Source of the DNA: Zygnema cylindricum
Taxonomy: Eukaryota; Streptophyta; Zygnematophyceae; Zygnematales; Zygnemataceae
Length of the DNA stretch: 64,000 nt
Assembly: GCA_037447655.1 (NCBI GenBank)
Contig: JBBHKE010001209.1
Span: 1 to 64,000 of the forward strand
Direction: 5' to 3'
Shown here: one piece after another, positions 24,342-35,738 of the stretch
How positions within the stretch are numbered: position 1 is the stretch's first letter
How the letters are laid out: every line of letters starts with the position of its first letter
The notes under the pieces: model-generated
Told to the model about the DNA's origin: nothing
The model's database searches: none
The model's input: only the letters and a program-made list of their open reading frames with translations
Made by a program: the position numbers and the translations under genes

Positions 24342-25223
24342 ATGGAGGGCATCCGACCACCATGGAAACGTCTTCGCTTTGCCATTCAGCAACGACTTCT
24401 TCCACCGCCAACGGAAACCGAGGTGGGGGGTCATATACTTAGAGGGGAAAACTTTGCGAGGGAAGTAGCGGGGGAAGAAGAAAGAAGAATGTTGGTTGAG
24501 GAGGTGGCAGAAGAGGATAGAATCCCAAGAGAGGGCTTAAATCGAGAAAGCGAGGAGTTTGTTAGGGTAGGGGATGTGGTAGAAGATGTTGGTGGAAGAG
24601 AAAGGGTTGGATTGGAGCTTGTAATGAGGGAGGAGGAGGAAGCGAATCATGAGGAGGAATCGGATGAGGTGGGAAGGGAAAAAACTGGGACGGATAGGGT
24701 GGAAACCGGTAGTGAGTTGGAGGGGGAGTTAAAGGATGAAGGGGTTGTAGCGGATGAGGTAGGTGTACGCGAAGTAGAGGGGGGTAAGGACGTCGATGCA
24801 GATTACCACCCATCGGGAACCGATACCAATGAGTCTATATTGGATGGGGATGAGCCTACCGAAGAGGAGCAAGTGCTAAAAGAAACCCTACCGTCGGATA
24901 TTCCAGTGACCAAATACGAAGACGACCCCACAACCTCGGACGAAAAATCTTTGGAGAGCTCGAAAAGGCGTATGGAAGGAGAGTATGTGGACGAAGACGA
25001 GGTAGTGGGTTTTCCTCCTTCACCAGACTGCGAGAGGGCTCTCGTGGCGGTACAACCGGCCCGAAATCCACTGAACCGTGAAGTTCTCATCCGAGAGGAG
25101 GAACCGGACTGGTTTTTTCCGCCCCCAATCGGAGATGAGGCCATGGATGGCTTTCGACCAACGGCGACGCATTACATCCCGGTGGAGGAATGGCCTGAGT
25201 ATTGGCGTTATGGGGAGCCTTGA
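24342..25223 (+). CDS. Unrecognised acidic protein, 293 residues, inside the transposase intron
   Basis: A long open frame starting MEGIRPPWKRLRFAIQQRL. The N-terminus is basic, then most of the protein is very rich in Glu, Asp and Val without recognisable domains. The C-terminus is Trp- and Pro-containing (DWFFPPPIGDEAMDGF). It lies between the first two transposase segments and between clusters of the CGACGA hairpin repeat, so it may be an accessory protein of the DNA element or of a second element inserted in the intron. It is not low-complexity DNA of the GA-repeat type, and codon usage looks normal. Function unknown. Confidence 0.45.
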   Translation: MEGIRPPWKRLRFAIQQRLLPPPTETEVGGHILRGENFAREVAGEEERRMLVEEVAEEDRIPREGLNRESEEFVRVGDVVEDVGGRERVGLELVMREEEEANHEEESDEVGREKTGTDRVETGSELEGELKDEGVVADEVGVREVEGGKDVDADYHPSGTDTNESILDGDEPTEEEQVLKETLPSDIPVTKYEDDPTTSDEKSLESSKRRMEGEYVDEDEVVGFPPSPDCERALVAVQPARNPLNREVLIREEEPDWFFPPPIGDEAMDGFRPTATHYIPVEEWPEYWRYGEP

Positions 25224-25239
25224 CCCATAGACCGTTGGG

Positions 25240-25680
25240 TTGAACCCCGTCCCGGAAATCCTCGACATCCCTCCGGAAGTCCCCGCCCACCCAACATGGT
25301 TGTACATTACATCTTACAACCATGCTTTGAATTTTCCATACATAAGGCATTTTCAGCCTAATGATGCTCGGTTCACTTGGGTTGTCCGTAGAGTGAACGG
25401 ATTCGAGATTGATGTGCCGGAATTATTACGCCATTATCATCCTTGGGACCCACGGTTATTCACTATCCTTTGTCGTGCAATTCGTACTCCGGACTTAAAT
25501 GCATTTTTAGATGCGCGAAGTGCCGTTTTGCACCACTTTCGGAATGTACAAGTGCGACGAACTTATCTTTGGGAAATTCCGAGGGTTCCACATGTCAATG
25601 AGCCCCCTCCACCACCGGAGGTAGAACAATTGAGGAATGAGGTCGAAATTCTCAATCGTCGATGGCGGCTCAAGAAGTAG
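25240..25680 (+). CDS. Unrecognised 146-residue protein downstream of the acidic ORF
   Basis: Starts MNPVPEILDIPPEVPAHPTW 16 bases after the previous stop, in another frame. It looks like real protein: aromatic-rich centre (ARFTWVVRRVNGFEIDVPEL), Pro-rich linker, then a Leu/Glu/Arg helix at the end (VEQLRNEVEILNRRWRL). A further overlapping frame, 25661-25747 (starts MAAQEVAMIGVRRLIENL), continues the helical character, which hints that one frameshift separates a longer coiled C-terminus. It and the preceding frame may be one gene broken by a frameshift or joined by splicing. No family recognised. Confidence 0.45.
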   Translation: MNPVPEILDIPPEVPAHPTWLYITSYNHALNFPYIRHFQPNDARFTWVVRRVNGFEIDVPELLRHYHPWDPRLFTILCRAIRTPDLNAFLDARSAVLHHFRNVQVRRTYLWEIPRVPHVNEPPPPPEVEQLRNEVEILNRRWRLKK

Positions 25681-26473
25681 CGATGATAGGGGTTCGTCGA
25701 TTGATTGAAAATTTGACTCAAGAGCTTGCAGAGGTTAGGCGACGTTGATGGGAGATGATGAGGGTCATATTAATGGCCTTCATTCGACGGGGAGGTATCC
25801 CGATTTCTCCTTCACCCTCCATCGTGTTCCCATTGTTTTTTTTTTTATTATTTGTCTATACGTGTATTAACTTCGTGCTTCAATTCCCTTTATTCATCGT
25901 ATGTACGTTTAATAATTGTTAACCATTTTTATGGTTTTCCTGGCCGTCACGTTTATGTCAGACACTCGTAATTACCGATTTAACGACGAGACTGTGTCGT
26001 CGTTGCATGGATTGTGAACTCTCAAAAAACCATGGGTAGTCCACAGACGAGTATATGTCAAGGGATACACTGAAAAATAAATATGACATGACATAATTAG
26101 CGACGACAATTAGTCGTCGTTAATTATGTTACGTCAACATTTAATAGTTAATTTTTGTTGTTCATCATAATTTTTTTGGTAATGTAGCTACATTCATGTT
26201 GAAACTTATTCTTTATATATTGTTTGTTTTATCTTTATTGTGTTCAGAGTATCAAAAAGCCAAGCGATGGTGGGTACAAAGGATGTCCATGCTCGATGGG
26301 ATAAGAGAGTCAACGCGTACCTTTTCGACTTCGAGTTTTGGGAGGAGATAGGTGGCGGTTACCAAGGCATTACCGAGACGAGGAGGCAAGGAAGCCACTT
26401 GGGTCACGGTTATACACGAGGAGTTACTTGAGGATTTTGAACGGTTTAAAAAAGAGAGAATGAAGATGTCCAC

Positions 26474-27519
26474 TGCAACTCTCAGACCTCCATAGGTCCT
26501 CAGAATGGACAGCTTGCAAAAAGCCTCTAGAATAACCCTGAACCCTTCGTGTTTCAGCAAGAATAACTTCCACCCTTGAAGACAAAAACTCTGACCTCCT
26601 TCACCTCGTGAAGGCAAGACTCCCCTGAGTCGATAGCAAAAAGAATCTCTGAATTTTCTCCCTTGAGCAATTAGTTATGGAGGGTCAAAGTTGACCTTTT
26701 GTACAGAAGCTCTCTGGGAGAGAGGGTCCTATTTACCAAATTTTTCTAAGTCCTATCTCTCTCTAAAACTCTATCTACTGATGTACATCACCAATCATAT
26801 TACACTACCGTACACAAAAGTACAGCTGTTTGTATACTTTTTGTACGGATATTGTAAAACATGGCTTTAATGTCGACACATGTCATATTTGGATTCGGTC
26901 CCGTAATCCTCGGAGATGCCGCGCTCCAACGTAATCCGATGTGGTGATGACCAAAAACCGCCGAGATTCTCTTGTGCGATCTCGGCTTTCTTTGCGGCCG
27001 TCTGATTGAATACAGATTTCAATCGTAGCCGTCATAAATACTTGCGCGGTATTTGTTTCGTAAAAGAAACAAAATAAGCGATTTCTTATCCATATTGTAA
27101 TCCGTACTTTTACATAACTTGATCTATGTATCCTTAAACATCCGTCGTTAAATGCATTATCCTACGTGACAACATTTTAATAAATATCTAACCCCATAGT
27201 ATGTATCACTAGTCCTAGACTTAACGGATAAGTCTACCGGCTACCGGCGTCCTAACGGACGGCAGGTACCAGGATCAAATCCTGGATCCGACATCTTCCC
27301 TTTTAGCAAATAATCTTACCTATCCGTAAATCAGCTAATCTATTTCCCGTAAACCTCTGGATAGCCTAGGTAGCCATGGCTCTAGCTTCCTTTCCAACTT
27401 CTCAGTGATTGGAACAAGTGTGGGAGTTGGAGAGAGAAGTTAGAGGCAGACTGCCTCAGCTTTTTTCTGTATTCCAATTTAGACCTAGAAAGTACTAAAA
27501 ATCACCATCAATTTCTAAA
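26474..27519 (-). repeat. 3' LTR of the second copia element
   Basis: Starts TG at 26474. The right end, tttctaaa, is the mutated counterpart of tttctaca in the partner LTR, followed by the polypurine tract (AAAGGGAG on the coding strand). A tRNA-like segment lies at 27209-27292. Confidence 0.85.
27209..27292 (+). other. tRNA-like segment in the LTR
   Basis: CTTAACGGATAAG and CGGCTACC resemble a D-arm/A-box. CCAGGATCAAATCCTGG forms a five-pair TΨC-like stem with a seven-base loop, and downstream ATCCG can pair with upstream CGGAT. The partner LTR has the same structure at 32690-32774 with GATCGAAT in the loop. Opposite strand to the retrotransposon genes. Confidence 0.5.
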
Positions 27520-27772
27520 CTCCCTTTATTTTCTAGTCAATCTTTAATTTCAAACCACACTTCTCACTGCAGAAAATTAGCTTAAAAGAAGACACAGGTT
27601 TGGTCATCATATCTGCTACCATCTCGCTATCTAGTCGGTACACTTAACTGATTATTTTGTTTTCTACTTTCACTCTAACAAAGCTATGCCTAATGTACAT
27701 GTGTTTAGCTTTAAAATGATGTTTAGGATTGGCAGAAATAACGATTGTTGCCTGATTATCACAAACAAATTT

Positions 27773-30470
27773 CTACAAACCACTCTTAAGGTGACCGAGC
27801 TCACCAAACATAGACTTGACCCACATCAATTCTTTTACAGCAGAGCAAGAGGCCATATACTTAGCCTCTATGATGGACTGAGCAATAACCTTTTGTTGTT
27901 TGCTACTCCAACAGCAAGCCCCATCACCCATATATAATACATATCCAGAAGTACATCTCCTCATCGGAGCATCACCATAACTGGCATCACTGCAAGTAGT
28001 GATGTCAGTATTCTCCCTACCCAAATGCAACCATAGATCCCTAGTTCCTATCAAATATCTAAAGACTCTCTTAGCTGCCTCTTAATCCTTCTTAGTGGGA
28101 CCATTTAAACTTGTACTCAGCACTCCTACAGCCACAGCTAAATCCGGCCAGGTATAATTCATAAAATAGATTAGGCTTCCCACTACTTAGCACTCCTACA
28201 GCCACAGCTAAATCCGGCCAGGTATAATTCATAAAATAGATTAGGCTTCCCACTACTTGCCTGTAAGGAATAGTCTGCATGAACCTCTGTTATTCAAGAC
28301 TTAATTCCTCCTCAAAGACTATGACTCTTTCTTCCTCACTCCCCTCACTTCCCTTCTGTAACTCCATTGGAGTTGTACAACTATTAGCTTTATCCATCTG
28401 AAATTTTTCCAACATGTTCCCTATTGCTTCTTTTTGAGTCAATCTTATAATCTTTCTTTCTCGATCTATTTCTACTTGAATTCCCAAAATATATTTTGCT
28501 TCCCCCATATCTTTCATTTCAATTCTCCCCTTAAGATCGGTTTTCAGTTTATTATTTTTTTCCATTGACTTACTTTAAACAATCAAATTATCAACATAAA
28601 TTGCAATAAATATAACACCTTCCTCATCTTCAAAAACATAGATTGAGTAATCTGAGCTGAACCGGATATATCCCAGACCGGTGAGAAGCTTATCAAGCTT
28701 CTTATTCCACTGTCTAGGCGCCGGTTTCAAACCATAATGAGATTTAATCAGCCGGCATACCTTACTCTTCTCTCCTTCCTCCACAAATCCTTCGGGTTGT
28801 CGCATGAAGATCTCCTTTTCCAATTCTCCATGCAAAAAAGTTGTCTTGATGTCCATCTGGTGCATCTCGATGTCTTGCGTTGTTGCCAGACTAAGAAGTA
28901 TGCGGACGGAGGGAAATCTGACGACCGAGGCAAAGGTTTCCTCGTTGTTGATTCCTTCTTTCTGTGTAAATCCTTTTGCCACTAATCGGGCTTTGTAACG
29001 CTCAATGGTGTTATCCGGGTTCAATTTTAATTTGAAAACCCACTTACAACCGATTCGTTTTCGAGAAGGTGGACAGTCACCAGCTCCCAAGTATCGGTTG
29101 CCATAATTGAGGCCATCTCCTCATTGATGGCTGTCTTCCACCGGTTCCTTTCTGGACAAGTCATCGCCTCTCCATAAGTTTGAGGTTCATCTTGATGAGA
29201 TAGTTTTGTTACCTTGCTAATAACCTATTTTTCTTAAAATCTTTTGCTACTTCTCCTTCCCCTTTCAAAATTTGTGGCCGGAATAGATGGTTCTCGTGGG
29301 TTCTTTCGAAAAATCTCGGCTTCTCCCCTATCCCTTGACTCCGCATCAATTTCCACCACGTCTTCCGCTTTGGGTAGAGTTGTCACTTGAGTTTTCTGCA
29401 GCCGAGTCCCTTTCGGTCTGATTTGTACCTGCAAGAATGTCATCTTCTCTAAAACCTGGATAGTTAGGAAGTTCAAAGTCATCGGAATTTTTGACTCAAA
29501 TCTGATTTTTACTAACTTTGTATACTTGAAGGGATCCACAGACTTTCCTTCATCCATAACTACTAGATGCTTTACTAAAACTATATCTTCCCTTTTTAGA
29601 TCATAAACTCTATATCTTTAAGATCCTCATCATATCCTAATAAGTATCTCGGTTTTCCTTTAGGATCTAGCTTCTAATTAGACCGATCTGTATCTAGACT
29701 GAATACTTGACTACCAAAAACCTTTAAGTGAGATATGTCTGATTTCCGGCCGGTCCATCTCTCATAAGGCGTTTGATCTTTTATAGCTGAAGTAAAAACT
29801 CTATTTTTGAGGTAATTAGCACAGTTCATTGCTTCTGCCCAAAACCTTTTTCCTATCTTCTTATCCGACAGCATACTTCTAGCACTATCACGTAGTGTCC
29901 TATTTAATCTTTTAGCTACCCCATTCTGTTCCGGGTTTTTTAGAACTGTCTTTTGGTGTTGGACTCCATCTTCCCTCATAAAATGTTCAAACTGGTTAGA
30001 AGTATACTCTCCCCCATTGTCATTCTTTACTCTCTTGATTGGAGTTTCACGGAGTTTTTCGCTCCATGCTTTATATTGTCTAAAAAAATCCTGAGCTTCC
30101 GACTTGTTTTTCAAAAAACATACCCTGGAATATCAAGACAAATCATCAGTGATAGTCATCATAAATCTCTTCCCCCTGGTGAGGGCACTTTGGCCGGTCC
30201 CCAAATATATGTGTGTACTAAATCTATAATTTTTTCTCCCTTATAGGTGGTTTTTTTGGGAAAGGGCAATCTGTGTACTTTATCTTGAGCACAACAATCA
30301 CTTAGATTCTCACTCTCACTGAACTGAATCCCTTCCACCACTCCCATCTTTTTCATCTCTCTTAGCTTATCTAGATTCACATGCCCAAGCCTCTTAAGCC
30401 ACATCATTATACAATAAACACCAACATAATAAAGTTTCTTCTTTTCATTGCTGAAAATCAGCCTAAACAT
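27773..30470 (-). pseudogene. pol of the second copia element: integrase, RT, RNase H
   Basis: Fragments run from the integrase zinc region (about 30159-30470; first His of the HHCC replaced, MWLKRLGH), through the integrase core (29674-30114, with NDNGGEY and PEQNGVAKRLNRTL) to RT (28575-29090) and RNase H (27773-28054). The RT active site reads YVDN in place of YVDD at about 28582-28593. Frameshifts and stops separate the pieces. A 70-bp tandem duplication lies in the RT-RNase H connection (28119-28188 and 28189-28258). Inactive. Confidence 0.85.
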
Positions 30471-30590
30471 CCATTGGCTACCTTTTTCAGCAGTGAAATA
30501 AACTTCCTCCTCAAAACTAGCAGTAAAGACTCTTTTCCTAATGCTAGTATCAAAACCCTTATCATCTAATACAGACGTAGAGATGAGGTT

Positions 30591-31952
30591 TTAGTTCAGC
30601 TCCGGAATAAACAATACATCGGAGAATGTAACTATGGATTTCTTTCCTTCTACTAATACTTTCAGATCTACCGAACCTACAAGAGTAGTAGTGACTATCC
30701 TCCCATCCCCGTACTCTATCTCTACGATGGGAATCTTTCTTATCTTAGTGAACAGGTGTTTATCATTACACATGTGCATGGAGGCACCTGAATCTACAAT
30801 CCAGCCTGCTTCACCTTTCAATTCACTGAAAGCACATTTCTGCTTTCGTGGAATTTCTACCTCGTTTGTCGCTTCCAACTCCTCATCCAATAGGAGCTCA
30901 TCGTCCTCGTCTTCGGTATCCACCTCATGTACCTGTGTCACAAGAGCCAATTTCTTTCCTCTCGGGGTTTCACCAGTCTGCCTCTCCTTTAATCGAAGCT
31001 CGGTTAGCTTAGTGCACTCCGCTATAAAGTTCCCCGGTTTCTTACAAAAATGACATAAACCCTTAAGAGCCCTTAATCCGAACTCGTCAGTCTAATTTTT
31101 TTGCTTCCCCCCTCCATAATTTTCGACCGGTCTTCGAGAATCCTTGTTCCTCCAATCGGTCCCAGCTACCAAGGCTTGCCCACTCTTTCTTCCGCTTTGG
31201 ATCTCAATCCTATTCTCCCGAACGAGAATCATCCCTACCACTGAGTTCCATATCCTCCTTGAGTCCAACAAGTTTTGCACACGGTTGAATATGTTCTCGA
31301 ACTCATCCGGTAACTTCATCAGTAAACAGTTAACCTTTTGTGTTTCACTAAAGTCTTTTCCAACACTCTCTAGCTCCATAAAAAGTGTAGCAAGCTCATT
31401 GCAAAAATCCAACATCTTCCCCCCTTTGTATACATACTCCTTAACTTTCTGATTTGCTAACTGTTGTTGCTGAATCGTACCACTTCGGTACATCTCTATG
31501 AGAGCCATCCAAAGATCGGATGCCTTTTCTACCTGCAAATGAGGAGATGGAAGCCCTTGAGTAAGATGGCCGAGGATGAATTGCTTTACCGCCATATTAT
31601 TCAAGTCCCAGGTATCAGTATCATTCTCCTCGTTCCTCGGAATAGGTGACATGAATGCCGAACGGGTTGCTATTGGTGTGATTGTCTCCTTCTCCGTTCT
31701 TTTGTCCACCACCTCTCCTTCCTTTGTCTCCTCCGTTGAAGATGGATCTGCTTTCCTTGTGAATATGCTTCCTCTAAACCATAGAGGGATTCCAAGACTT
31801 GATGGACGCCCCACTCGTCCACTAACTATCCCCCAAAACATTTTCTCGCATAGAGCTCCTGTCATCATACTTTCCCAATATATGAAGCCAATTTCATTAA
31901 AGATTGGTACCTTAGAGGGTGGGCCCATAACCTGAAACTTTGAGACCTCCAT
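30591..31952 (-). pseudogene. gag and protease of the second copia element
   Basis: gag occupies 31952-31092 with the ATG inside the 5' LTR (31950-31952). It reads through the LTR end and the primer site (FQVMGPPS). After an in-frame stop at 31092 comes a damaged zinc knuckle, CHFCKKPGNFIAEC, where the His is Asn. The protease follows (30591-30950) with WIVDSGASMHMC, the active-site DSG motif intact. It cleaves the polyprotein in functional elements. Confidence 0.8.
31918..31932 (-). other. Primer binding site, initiator tRNA-Met anticodon arm
   Basis: On the coding strand the LTR ends CA and is followed at once by GGTTATGGGCCCACC. This is complementary to the anticodon stem-loop of plant initiator tRNA-Met (GGTGGGCCCATAACC), not to its 3' end. 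It implies priming by a cut tRNA half, as known for Drosophila copia. Confidence 0.7.
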
Positions 31953-32998
31953 AGGTCCTCAAAATGGACAGCTTACAAGAAGCCTCTAAGATATCCTTGA
32001 CACCTTCGTGTTTCAGCAAGAATAACTTCCACCCTGGAAGACAAAAACTTTGACCTCCTTCACCTCGTGAAGGCAAGACTCTCGTTAGTCGATAGCAAAA
32101 AGAATCTCTGAATTTTCTCCCCTGAGCAATTAGTTATGGAGGGTCAAAGTTGACCTTTTGTACAGAAGCTCTTTGGGAGAGAGGGTCCTATCTACCAAAT
32201 TTTTCTAAGTCCTATCTCTCTCTAAAACTCTATCTACTGATGTACAACACTAATCATATTACACTGCCGTACACAAAAGTACAGCTGTCTGTTTACTTTC
32301 TGTACGGATATTTAACGACATGGCCTTAATGTCGACACATGTCATATCTGGATTCGGTCCCGTAATCCCCGGAGATGCCGCGATCCAACGTAATCGTGCC
32401 ACGTGTCATCCGATGTGGCAATGACCAGGAACCGCCGAAATTCTCTTTTGCGATCTCGGCTTTCTTCGCGGCCGTCCGATTGAATGCAAATTTCAATCGT
32501 AGCCGTCATAAATACTTGCGCGGTATTTTTTTCGTAAAAGAAACAAAATGCGCAGTACTCGTTTCTTATCCATACCGTAATCCGTACTTTTACATAACTG
32601 GATTTATGTATCCATAAACATCCGTTGTTAAATGCATTATCCTACGTGGCAACATTTAAATAAATATCAAACCCCATAGTATGTATCACTAGTCCTAGAC
32701 TTAACGGATAAGTCTACCGGCTACTTGCGTCCTAACGCACGGCAGGTATAAGGATCGAATCCTGGATCGGACATCTCCCCTTTTAACAAATAAACGTACC
32801 TATCCGTAAATCAACTAATTTATTTCCCGTAAACCTCTGGATAACCTAGGTAGCCATGGCTCTAGCTTCCTCTCCATTTTCTCAGTGACTGCAACAAGTG
32901 TGGGAGTTGGAGAGAGAAGTTAGAGGCAAACTTCCTCGTCTTCTTTTTGTATTCCAATTCAAACCTAGAAATTACTAAAAGAACCATCGATTTCTACA
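31933..32998 (-). repeat. 5' LTR of the second copia element
   Basis: Starts TG (31933) and ends CA (32997-32998). Collinear with 26474-27519 apart from small indels, including acgtgtcatccg at about 32401 that is reduced in the partner. Carries the gag start codon and a tRNA-like segment (32690-32774). Confidence 0.85.
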
Positions 32999-34528
32999 TC
33001 CACTGGAATTCTCGGGGACATGGCACGGGATATAAGACGAAGGAGAGAAGAGTATGGCCCAGAATTGTTCAATAATGATGGGTCCGAAACACACCAAATA
33101 ATCAATAAAAGGTGGGTGCAAAGGTGCCAAGAAAAGCGCAACATTGTCGTGCGTGCACAAAAGGGGAAACTACAATGTAGTCCTGAGAAAGAGGACTACA
33201 TCGAGCGAGCTGTAGCCTTCCACATGGGCGAACTAAAACGAGGTTTTTAATCTGGTAAGCCACGCTTGATTTTGGAGTTATTATGGTAATGTTTTAATTA
33301 TTTTTATTGATTTTTCATTTTATATTATTTCCTACTTAATGACATATACTCACCAAATATTAACTTGTTTTTTTTCGGTTTGTTGTTGCATGTATACCAG
33401 AAATTTTCAATGAAAATCTCGTGGAAAACATGGACGAAACACAAGTGATAGTCAATCAAGACAATGGAAAGACATAGGGGTTTCGAAGGGATGACGTGGT
33501 GAAATATGCCGACGTTGCCGGAGGAGGTGAATCCATGACTCTCATGGTTCGAATAACAGGTGGGGTTAACGCACGGATCGAGAGCCCGATGATCATTTTT
33601 GCAAATCGTGCACGAAGTTACCCGATACAAGGTTTACTGGACAACGTCCCCGATGAGTATTCTTCTCTATACTCAATTTTCAATTTCATTCTGTTGCACG
33701 ATTTTCCTTTCACAAAGATTTATGTATGTCTTAATCCCGCTGGGAAAAATGTATGCAAGCGGTATGAAGTTATAATTATTTTCTAATTGTGGTCCATTAT
33801 ATATGTTTTCATGTGTTTGTTACCAGTCCGGTCCGAAAGGTTGGAACGACAAAACCGTATTCCCACAATGGTTCCGAGAGAAGAGGGCTTATCAAGGGGA
33901 CCGGTTGGTACGGCAAAAAATCATGTTATTTGACAACTGTGGTGGACATAATATATCGGAGGATCTGGAGCGAGCTCTAGAAGCGAAAAACACAATTCTC
34001 CACTTCTTCCCCCCTAATGCAACGCATCTTGTTCAACCGACCGTCTTGTTTGTCATTTCTAAAATCAAGGACGTTTGGACTCGCATATGAGACAGTTGGA
34101 AAGCTAAAGGTATCGAAATCGGGGAATAGGCTAAACCTTCGAGCCACGGGAGGTTCGAAAAATTGGTTGGACCCGATAAGGCATTTTTTTTGAAATTGGC
34201 AAGGGACTCCATCCGAGAGGTCAATGCGATGAGGGACAGAAACGGAATGAGTTATGCTCAAAAAGCCATGATTCAATGTGGTTTGTCCTTATGCAACAGA
34301 CTGTGGGAAGAAGACATGCTCGTACAGCAATTGCAAGCAATAATCGCCAAACGCCGCAACCACTTCAAAGGCGGGGTAGTAGAACCCCCTTGCCCAAAGG
34401 CAAGAGAAATCCTCCAAAATATTGAAGATGCCGACTGTCAACAAGACAGTATTTACACCGATGGGGCGATGAGCGGCCGCAAGGTCTTAAGATTATATAT
34501 AATTACATTTTTTGTTTTTTTTTTTTAA

Positions 34529-34830
34529 CTCGTAGTTTGGGAGTGGTTGTTGAATTATAGAGTAGGAATATAAGTGATAATCATAGCACCATGATGTAGG
34601 CAGTTATTAATGTTTAGTATCTATTCACTTCATAGGAGAAACATGATTTGATGTATTTGTACAAATTTTTCTGGGATAATACATTGTTATTTTCTAAAAA
34701 ACTTACATGTTTATAATGGCGTATCATTTCACTTAAATATAATCGTGTGTTTATCGTACTATGTTGTTGAAGTGGTATACAGAAAATGGAGTATACGTGA
34801 ACACTGGATGTATGGACTTTTATGCATTGT
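34529..34830. other. Remainder of the DNA element before the third copia insertion
   Basis: AT-rich sequence after the last recognisable transposase segment. A possible splice donor (aaggtctta) lies at about 34480-34488. No further transposase exon was found. Confidence 0.4.
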
Positions 34831-34835
34831 ATATG

Positions 34836-35725
34836 TGAAATTCTGTGGTCTCCATTGACCCACAGAATGAGCAGCCTATGTAAAGCCTCTAGGATAATAT
34901 TTGCCCCTTCTACTTTCCCGCTGAATAAGCGCCGCCCAGGCACACAAATATTCAGACCACTCTCACCCTTGTGAGGACAAGACTCCCCTGAGTCAAACGC
35001 AAAAAGAATCACTGAATTTGCTCACCCGAGCAGTAAGTTATGGCTGGTCAAAGATGACCTTTATAGTTACAAGCTCTCTTAGAGAGAGAAGTACCTAAAT
35101 ATTACTAAGTCTCGGTCTGCCTACTCACGACTACCTACTATTAAACCCTAGTCCAATAGGAACACTATAAAGTACAAGAAGGTACAATGGGCGATGTACT
35201 TATTGTACAACTATTGTACGACAAGGTCTACAAGGTGACACCTGTCATATCGGAAGCCATGGTTCCTCCTCCCATCTTCTCCGGTATCAAATAATGTGGC
35301 GCCACGTGGCACCGCGTGACGCTATATCCGTATGCCGCCAAAAAGCTCACTTCGCGTGGCGGCTATAATGCCGGCCGTCCGATCAAAACATATTTTACAC
35401 GGTTCAGATTCGCGTACATGCAGAAATTGCTCCTTTTGGTTAGTCTGCTGTTAATTAGCTGTTTTGTTAATGTTTATATATTTATAAAACCCGTCACGTG
35501 TGTCGTTTCGTAACGCCTTAATGGTTAAGGCGTTAGGCTACAAAGAATCTAGAGGTCACGGGTTCAAACCTAGACCTAGGCATCATTTTAGCCAAAATAC
35601 CCTTAACTGCAAAAACTGCCACTTTCTAAATATGGGGCAGCCATGGCGTGCCTTTGATCCTCACTCTCTTTCTTTAAAGTAAAACTAAAATAGAGAAGTG
35701 AACTATTAATTACCTCTTTTCAACA
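34836..35725 (-). repeat. 3' LTR of the third copia element
   Basis: TG at 34836, ends caaca at 35725, followed by the polypurine tract (TTAAGGGGAG on the coding strand). Contains a TATA-rich stretch at about 35475-35490 and a tRNA-like segment at 35511-35584. Confidence 0.9.
35511..35584 (+). other. tRNA-like segment in the LTR
   Basis: CCTTAATGGTTAAGGCGTTA resembles the D-arm/A-box of Ser- or Leu-type tRNAs, and GGGTTCAAACCT is a consensus B-box. In the partner LTR (40817-40890) AATGCCT and AGGCATT form a perfect 7-bp acceptor-like stem, while the B-box is degenerate. Opposite strand to the retrotransposon genes. Confidence 0.55.
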
Positions 35726-35738
35726 CTCCCCTTAATTC

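Larger units (their letters stand above)
23911..26130. repeat. CGACGA-N7-TCGTCG hairpin cluster, left group
   Basis: Short palindromes with arms CGACGA/TCGTCG, or close variants, and a variable 7-base centre occur at about 23913, 24080, 24135, 25983 and 26102. The sequence around 26069 (cactgaaaaataaat, then agcgacgac and tagtcgtcg) resembles the terminus of plant CACTA elements, which carry similar subterminal repeats. The counterpart end was not identified. Confidence 0.55.
26474..32998 (-). mobile_element. Complete Ty1/copia retrotransposon, TSD tccac
   Basis: 6.5 kb on the minus strand. LTRs are 26474-27519 and 31933-32998, flanked by the perfect 5-bp target duplication tccac (26469-26473 and 32999-33003). 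Order on the minus strand: 5' LTR, primer site, gag, protease, integrase, RT, RNase H, polypurine tract, 3' LTR. It is inserted in the coding sequence of the DDE transposase. LTR divergence of several percent and many stops show it is the older of the two complete copies and inactive. Confidence 0.9.
23218..34528 (+). pseudogene. Pogo/Jerky-like DDE transposase, split by a copia insertion
   Basis: A spliced transposase can be followed in segments. 23218-23611 ends at a GT donor and encodes an acidic N-terminus and a helical DNA-binding-like part (KFPEHFTGVYGT). 26250-26473 continues with KAKRWWVQRMSMLDG. Coding sequence then resumes at 33004, after the copia element and its duplicated tccac, with the frame unbroken (KKERMKMS then TGILGDMARD). 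33400-33660 has NLVENMDETQ (first catalytic Asp) and 33830-34090 has LFDNCGGHN (second Asp). At the third position, LVQPTVLFVISKIKD lacks the acidic residue normally found after QP. In-frame stops occur at about 26343, 33250 and 33476, with another at 34088. The transposase is dead. Copia insertion came after, or contributed to, its loss. Exon boundaries beyond 33660 are uncertain. Confidence 0.75.

Noticed and set aside
35511-35584. Functional tRNA gene
   Set aside because: The D-arm is short and the anticodon stem does not pair properly, so only a tRNA-like segment is claimed.
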